This document shows, one piece after another, positions 6,698 to 10,474 of a stretch of DNA of 10,474 nt. Location: contig CALVJF010000019.1 of NCBI GenBank assembly GCA_944331885.1, forward strand, positions 1-10,474, in the 5' to 3' direction. A model generated the notes under the pieces. The model searched no databases. It was not told the DNA's origin and was given only the letters and a program-made list of their open reading frames with translations. A program made the translations under genes and the position numbers. Positions within the stretch are counted from its first letter, which is position 1. The number at the start of each line of letters is the position of its first letter. Source of the DNA: an uncultured Bacilli bacterium (GTDB lineage: Bacteria > Bacillota_I > Bacilli_A > RF39 > UBA660).

Positions 6698-7366
6698 GTG
6701 AAAATATTAGTAGTAGATGATGAAGATTTAATACGTGAAGTAATAAAAGAGTATTTACAATTAGAAGATTTTGTAGTTGATGAGGCAATAAATGGAGAAG
6801 ATGCTGTTAATAAATGTAAGGCTAATGACTACGATTTAATAATTATGGATATTATGATGCCTAAAAAAGATGGTTATCAGGCGTGTAAAGAAATAAAGGG
6901 ATTTAAAGATATACCATTTATTATGTTATCGGCTCGTGGTGAAGAGTATGATAAATTAATTGGTTTTGATTTGGGAATTGATGATTATGTAACCAAGCCT
7001 TTTAGTCCTAAGGAAGTTGTAGCGCGCGTAAAAGCTGTACTTAAGCGTACTAATGGTGAAGATGATAAATATATTTTTGGCGGATTGGTAATTGATGATA
7101 AAGCGCATGAAGTTTATGTAGATAAAAAATTAATTAATTTAACGCCTAAAGAATATGACTTGTTAAAATATTTTGTTACAAATAAAAATATTGCTTTATC
7201 GCGTGAAAAATTATTGGCCGCGATATGGGGTTATGCTTTTTATGGCGATGATCGAACTGTTGATACTCATATTAAAACTTTGAGAAATAGTTTAGGCAAA
7301 TATCGTGATTTAATTAAGACAGTGAGAGGAATGGGATATAAATTTGAATATAAAGAAAAAGATTAA
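6698..7366 (+). CDS. OmpR/PhoB-family response regulator
   Basis: The start is set at the GTG at 6698, giving 222 residues. AGAGGTG lies five bases upstream (6686-6692), KILVVDDE starts a receiver domain correctly, and the ATG at 6674 lies inside the predicted -10 box. The receiver (1-115) has the acidic pair D7/D8, phosphoacceptor D51 in MDIMMP, S78 and K100 in VTKPFS. The winged-helix DNA-binding domain (about 130-222) has LTPKEYDLLKYF and a recognition helix in DDRTVDTHIKTLRNSLG, ending in RGMGYKFE. Phosphorylation should promote dimerisation on tandem repeats; TTCAC/T repeats with an 11-bp period lie directly upstream. The signal sensed is unknown. The gene overlaps the kinase gene, its probable partner. 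Confidence 0.93.
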   Translation: MKILVVDDEDLIREVIKEYLQLEDFVVDEAINGEDAVNKCKANDYDLIIMDIMMPKKDGYQACKEIKGFKDIPFIMLSARGEEYDKLIGFDLGIDDYVTKPFSPKEVVARVKAVLKRTNGEDDKYIFGGLVIDDKAHEVYVDKKLINLTPKEYDLLKYFVTNKNIALSREKLLAAIWGYAFYGDDRTVDTHIKTLRNSLGKYRDLIKTVRGMGYKFEYKEKD

Positions 7367-8747
7367 TTCAATAAATTTTAAAACTTTAAGTTATTTGATT
7401 ATATTTTCTATTACCATATTGTTTGTTTTTTGGCTTTTTCAGATTTTTTTTATAAATATTTTCTATGAAAAATATCAAATTGATACAATGTATGAATTAA
7501 GTAATACGATTTATAATACTTCTAGTAAAGAGTTAAATACTACTTTAGAAAATATTGTTTATAACAATAATGTTTGTATTGAATTTGTTACAGAGAATGG
7601 GGAGGTTTATGAATATAATACTAAGGGATTTGGGTGTCTTTTAGGACGTAATAATTCAAATATAGATGAATATAAAGTAAAATTATATAATAGTGATGAA
7701 GATATGAAAGCAGTCAAATTAGTTAATCCTGATTATAAATCCGAAGCATTGCTATATGGTATACGTCAAAGTAATGGGTATGTATATATTTTTACGATGT
7801 TAGAAGATATTAATGCAACAAGTATTATTTTGAAAAATCAGTTAATCTATATAATGTTTATTGCACTTTTATTTGCTGTTTTAATTGCATTCTTTTTGTC
7901 TAAACGTATCACAAAACCAATTGAAGAGATTACAGATAAATCCAAAAAATTAGCTGATGGTGATTACTCGGTAATATTTGAGAGAAATGGTATTACAGAA
8001 ATTGATGATTTAGCAGATACATTAAATTATTTAGAAAGTGAAATTAGCAAAACTGATGAATTTCGACGTGATCTAATGGCTAATGTTAGTCACGATTTAA
8101 AAACACCTTTGACGATGATAAAAGCTTATTCAGAAATGATAAGAGATATTTCTTATAAAAATAAAAAGAAACGTGAAGAACACTTAGATATTATTATTTC
8201 GGAGACAGATCGTTTAAACATTTTAGTAAATGATATTTTAACGTTATCTAAATTACAAGCTAATTCGGAAGTATTAAATTACGAAGAATTTGATCTTAAT
8301 AAAGAAATTAGTAATATTGTTAAACATTATGATATTATAAAAGAAACTGAATCTTATATAATTACTTATAACGGATGTGAAAATGCTTTAGTATATGCCG
8401 ATCGTAATAAAATCAATCAAGTTATATATAATTTAATTAATAATGCTATAAATTATACTGGTGATGATAATACTGTAAATATTAATTTGAGAGATATTGG
8501 TGAATCTTATATTTTTGAAGTTATAGATCATGGTAAAGGAATTGATCCTGAGGATATCGACTATATTTGGGATAAATATTATAAAAAAGAAAAAAATCAT
8601 AAAAGAAATGTTGTTGGAACTGGTTTAGGTTTATCAATAGTAAAAAATATTTTAACTATTCATAATTTTAAATTTGGTGTTAATAGCGTAAAAAAACACG
8701 GGTCAACATTTTATTTTGAAATACCTAAAATAAAAAAGTGTAAATAA
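7344..8747 (+). CDS. HAMP-domain sensor histidine kinase
   Basis: The 467-residue kinase has TM1 at about 15-40, an extracytoplasmic sensor region of about 120 residues (41-162), TM2 at about 163-185 and a HAMP linker (186-238). The phosphoacceptor motif SHDLKTP carries His 250, and the ATPase domain has an N-box LINNAI, a G1 box DHGKGI (395-400) and a G2 box GTGLGLSI (425-432). FRRDLMANVSHDLKTPLTMI is typical of a common clostridial kinase group rather than of classical PhoR. The start is TTG at 7344, overlapping the regulator gene by 23 bases; no ATG or GTG suits the position, and GAGAGGA upstream is rather distant. The exact start is therefore uncertain. The sensor domain was not recognised, so the stimulus is unknown. 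It should phosphorylate the preceding regulator. Confidence 0.93.
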   Translation: MNIKKKINSINFKTLSYLIIFSITILFVFWLFQIFFINIFYEKYQIDTMYELSNTIYNTSSKELNTTLENIVYNNNVCIEFVTENGEVYEYNTKGFGCLLGRNNSNIDEYKVKLYNSDEDMKAVKLVNPDYKSEALLYGIRQSNGYVYIFTMLEDINATSIILKNQLIYIMFIALLFAVLIAFFLSKRITKPIEEITDKSKKLADGDYSVIFERNGITEIDDLADTLNYLESEISKTDEFRRDLMANVSHDLKTPLTMIKAYSEMIRDISYKNKKKREEHLDIIISETDRLNILVNDILTLSKLQANSEVLNYEEFDLNKEISNIVKHYDIIKETESYIITYNGCENALVYADRNKINQVIYNLINNAINYTGDDNTVNINLRDIGESYIFEVIDHGKGIDPEDIDYIWDKYYKKEKNHKRNVVGTGLGLSIVKNILTIHNFKFGVNSVKKHGSTFYFEIPKIKKCK

Positions 8748-8752
8748 TTAAT

Positions 8753-8796
8753 TTTCACTTGCTCTTCACACAAAGTTCATAAATCTATAGTATGAT
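8753..8796 (+). promoter_or_regulatory. Triple TTCAC/T repeat with promoter after the kinase gene
   Basis: Three direct repeats, TTTCAC (8753-8758), CTTCAC (8764-8769) and GTTCAT (8775-8780), follow with an exact 11-bp period. After 10 bp comes TATGAT at 8791-8796. Repeat type, spacing and -10 hexamer equal those in front of the response regulator gene, so this is probably another target promoter of the same regulator. Expected transcription start is about 8803. Confidence 0.7.
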
Positions 8797-8802
8797 TATA
8801 CC

Positions 8803-8953
8803 ATGAAGAGAGGTGATACCGAGATATAAGTCAATCATTAATTAAATGATGTAAATAAAAATTTAATTATATAATATGAACCCTATACAATTAAAATAAC
8901 ATATAAACTCAAACTCACACTTTTATGGAAAAAGATTATTCTTTTTCCTTTTT
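8803..8953 (+). ncRNA. Candidate small RNA or remnant of a lost target gene
   Basis: A transcript from the promoter at 8791 would start near 8803 and end at the terminator at 8927-8953, making about 150 nt. It begins with AGAGGTG (8809-8815), the strong ribosome binding site used by neighbouring genes, but five bases later there is GAG (8821) where the response regulator gene has GTG, and TAA follows at 8827. The rest is very AT-rich with stops in the frames I read. A weak hairpin (ATCATT 8834-8839 with AATGAT 8845-8850) is seen. It could be a regulated small RNA or a decayed leader whose coding part has been deleted. No known RNA family is recognised. Confidence 0.35.
8927..8953 (+). terminator. 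Strong Rho-independent terminator
   Basis: GGAAAAAG (8927-8934) pairs perfectly with CTTTTTCC (8941-8948) across an ATTATT loop and is followed by five T. It would end the transcript from 8791 and any read-through from the kinase gene, which has no other terminator. Confidence 0.9.
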
Positions 8954-8956
8954 CTA

Positions 8957-8965
8957 TGTTATACT
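8957..8965 (+). promoter_or_regulatory. Extended -10 promoter before the membrane protein gene
   Basis: TGT (8957-8959) precedes TATACT (8960-8965), just behind the terminator T-run. No -35 box is convincing. The arrangement repeats the terminator-then-extended -10 layout at 2297 and 5898. GGTGAT at 8972-8977 is the likely ribosome binding site. Confidence 0.6.
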
Positions 8966-8980
8966 TATGATGGTGATAAT

Positions 8981-9778
8981 ATGAAAAGGATAATATGGGG
9001 ATTATTTATTTTTATAGCTTTTATTACTTTTTGTAGTGCTAAGGATAAATATATTGTAAAAATAGATGTAAATGGTGAAAACATTAATATAAAAAAGAAT
9101 TTAGCTTTTTTAAATGTAAATTATGATATTAGCAAGTATGAATTTTTAGAAAATGGTTTATATTTATTTAATTCTTCTGATTCTGAGGATTACAATAGTG
9201 ATAAGATTTATGAATTAGAAATTCCAAAAGAAATGAAGGATACTGAATTTAGTTTTATTTTTACAATAGATGAGGATAGATTTAAGACAGATAATTTTAA
9301 ATGTAATTTTATTAGAAATGATAACGAAGATTATGTATGTTATCATGAATATAATGTTGATGAAGGATTAATAAAAGATATAACAAATATAAGTATTATG
9401 AGTAATGTTGTCTCCTTGCTTAAAGATGATATTTTAGCAATAGCCATTGTTTTGGTTGCGTTAGTTTTACTTGCATATATTAACAATATATATATTAAGA
9501 AATTAGACATTAACAAAAATATTGGAAATATTGACAGCTTTTATATTATTTTTCTAATTGCTATTTTGGCTATTAATTATGTTTTGTATGTTTTAGATAT
9601 ATTTAATTTATATAATCTAAGTTTTACAACTAGCTTAATATTGAATTGTTATTTTACAATATATTATATTAATAAGCTAATTGTTAGTAGAAAGGCTGGC
9701 CTTAAAGGAATTGCCTTATTATTGTTAAGTTATTTTTTGCTAGTTGGAGTTACAGTTTTAAGCTTTTTATGGATTTAA
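8981..9778 (+). CDS. Exported membrane protein of unknown function, four C-terminal helices
   Basis: I do not recognise this 265-residue protein. It begins with a typical signal peptide (KR, hydrophobic 4-17, then CSA before KDK at about residue 20). The Cys at 18 is not in a good lipobox because Phe precedes it. Residues 21-148 form an acidic, beta-looking extracytoplasmic domain with two Cys (108 and 120) that could form a disulfide. Four hydrophobic helices follow at about 150-170, 186-207, 211-231 and 241-264. The overall plan, an exported N-terminal domain with a four-helix C-terminal bundle, would suit a sensor or envelope protein, but this is only topology. It has its own promoter behind a terminator and is followed 13 bases later by a histidine phosphatase gene, so the two are probably co-transcribed. 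Confidence 0.75.
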   Translation: MKRIIWGLFIFIAFITFCSAKDKYIVKIDVNGENINIKKNLAFLNVNYDISKYEFLENGLYLFNSSDSEDYNSDKIYELEIPKEMKDTEFSFIFTIDEDRFKTDNFKCNFIRNDNEDYVCYHEYNVDEGLIKDITNISIMSNVVSLLKDDILAIAIVLVALVLLAYINNIYIKKLDINKNIGNIDSFYIIFLIAILAINYVLYVLDIFNLYNLSFTTSLILNCYFTIYYINKLIVSRKAGLKGIALLLLSYFLLVGVTVLSFLWI

Positions 9779-9791
9779 TGGAGTGATTATT

Positions 9792-10415
9792 TTGGAGGAA
9801 ACAGTAGTATATTTTATTAGACATTCTGAAATTTTTAATATAAGTAATTATAATGTTGATGAAGCTGAACAAGTTACTAATGAGAAAAAGTGTTTGTCAA
9901 TTAGAGGTGAAAATCTTGCTAGAGAAACCGTAAATAATTGTAATGAATTGACAAGTATTGACAAAATATATACGTCACATTACGTACGAGCTATACAAAC
10001 TGCAAAGTATATAGCTGAGAGAAATAATTTAAATATGATTGTTGATTATCGTTTGGGAGAACGTAAAATAGGTATTAAAGGTAATGTTGATTATTGCGAT
10101 TTTGAAAGACAGCAATTTAAAGATTTTGATTATAAATTAAATGGGGGCGAATCAATAAATCAAGTTAATAAAAGAGTTACGGAAGTAGTTAAAGAAATAT
10201 TATCATTAAATGAAGGAAAAAAAATTGTTATAGTTACACATGCTACTACTTTGGTTGCATTATTTAGTAACTGGTGTGAAAAGGGGTTCAATTTTGATGG
10301 GAAATTAATTTTAGATTTTAAAGATAAAAATATTTATGATGGTGATATGCAACCAATGCAAATGTATAAAGCTAGATTTGACGGATTAAAATTAATAGAT
10401 ATTGAAAGAATTTAA
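9792..10415 (+). CDS. Histidine phosphatase (phosphoglycerate mutase-like) family protein
   Basis: The 207-residue protein starts VVYFIRHSE near its N-terminus, the RHG-type catalytic motif with the phosphohistidine His, here RHS instead of RHG. IYTSHYVRAIQTAKYIAE follows (SxxxRAxQTA). GERKIG is in the middle, and THATTLVAL carries the second catalytic His. Members dephosphorylate small phosphorylated metabolites or proteins, and the substrate cannot be deduced. The TTG at 9792 is preferred as start over the in-frame GTG at 9783 because GGAGTG (9780-9785), overlapping that GTG, lies six bases upstream of the TTG and would be its ribosome binding site. The gene follows the membrane protein gene closely. 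Confidence 0.88.
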   Translation: MEETVVYFIRHSEIFNISNYNVDEAEQVTNEKKCLSIRGENLARETVNNCNELTSIDKIYTSHYVRAIQTAKYIAERNNLNMIVDYRLGERKIGIKGNVDYCDFERQQFKDFDYKLNGGESINQVNKRVTEVVKEILSLNEGKKIVIVTHATTLVALFSNWCEKGFNFDGKLILDFKDKNIYDGDMQPMQMYKARFDGLKLIDIERI

Positions 10416-10430
10416 AAACTCTTCTTTTTT
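10405..10430 (+). terminator. Possible weak terminator after the histidine phosphatase gene
   Basis: AAAGAA (10405-10410) can pair with TTCTTT (10422-10427) across an 11-base loop, followed by three more T. The stem is A/T-rich and starts within the coding region, so function is uncertain. Confidence 0.35.
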
Positions 10431-10458
10431 GATGTGAATCCCATTTAGGAGACATCAA
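10429..10458. repeat. Imperfect inverted repeat at the window end
   Basis: TTGATGT (10429-10435) and ACATCAA (10452-10458) are inverted copies around a 16-base centre that contains TCC and GGA able to extend the stem. Flanking T-run upstream and A-rich tract downstream lengthen the symmetry. It lacks a T-run on the correct side of either strand for a terminator. It may be a leader structure of the next gene or an element end; I cannot tell. Confidence 0.4.
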
Positions 10459-10474
10459 ATAAAAAACCAGTATA

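Noticed and set aside
8876..8899. Seven-codon ORF MNPIQLK in the intergenic region
   Set aside because: It has no ribosome binding site and such short frames are expected by chance.
1..10474. Alternative genetic code with TGA as Trp
   Set aside because: The Trp codons I checked are TGG, and tsaB ends in TGA overlapping the next start, so the standard bacterial code fits.

Overview
The window is an AT-rich, gene-dense, entirely plus-strand stretch from what looks like an uncultured low-GC member of the Bacillota, possibly one of the Mollicutes-like gut lineages. That placement is inferred from the strong AGAGGTG-type ribosome binding sites, the tsaB-rimI-tsaD order, a PhoB/OmpR-type two-component system and a camelysin/TasA-like surface protein. 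The code appears standard: tryptophans checked in the first genes are all TGG, most genes end in TAA or TAG, and the partial tsaB ends in TGA.

Layout. (1) 1-1667: the 3' end of tsaB, then rimI and tsaD, forming the tRNA t6A modification cluster. The tsaD reading frame is interrupted at codon 14 by an amber codon that replaces the conserved Asp of the SCDET motif, while the rest of the gene looks intact. (2) 1670-2295: a monocistronic unit with its own promoter and terminator encoding a small exported protein resembling the TasA/camelysin class. (3) 2297-5896: an extended -10 promoter, then a tightly spaced four-gene operon (ZIP metal transporter, NAD-dependent epimerase-like SDR, patatin-like phospholipase, YebC-family translation factor) closed by a hairpin terminator. 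(4) 5901-6643: a transglutaminase-like protein with its own promoter. (5) 6646-8747: an OmpR/PhoB-family response regulator and its HAMP histidine kinase, which overlap. (6) 8748-8980: a 233-bp intergenic region. (7) 8960-10415: an exported four-helix membrane protein of unknown function and a histidine phosphatase, probably co-transcribed. The last 59 bases hold a possible terminator and an unexplained hairpin.

The least expected signal is regulatory. Direct repeats of the form TTCAC/T spaced 11 bp lie 10 bp upstream of an identical TATGAT -10 box at two places: before the response regulator gene and right after the kinase gene. This is the geometry of promoters activated by PhoB-type regulators, and it suggests that the regulator controls itself and a second transcript. 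The second promoter has a good Shine-Dalgarno sequence but no usable start codon, and a strong terminator follows about 150 bp later. It could therefore make a small RNA or be the remains of a lost target gene. No clearly new multi-gene system is visible. The amber codon in tsaD and the paired regulator boxes are the points most worth following up.
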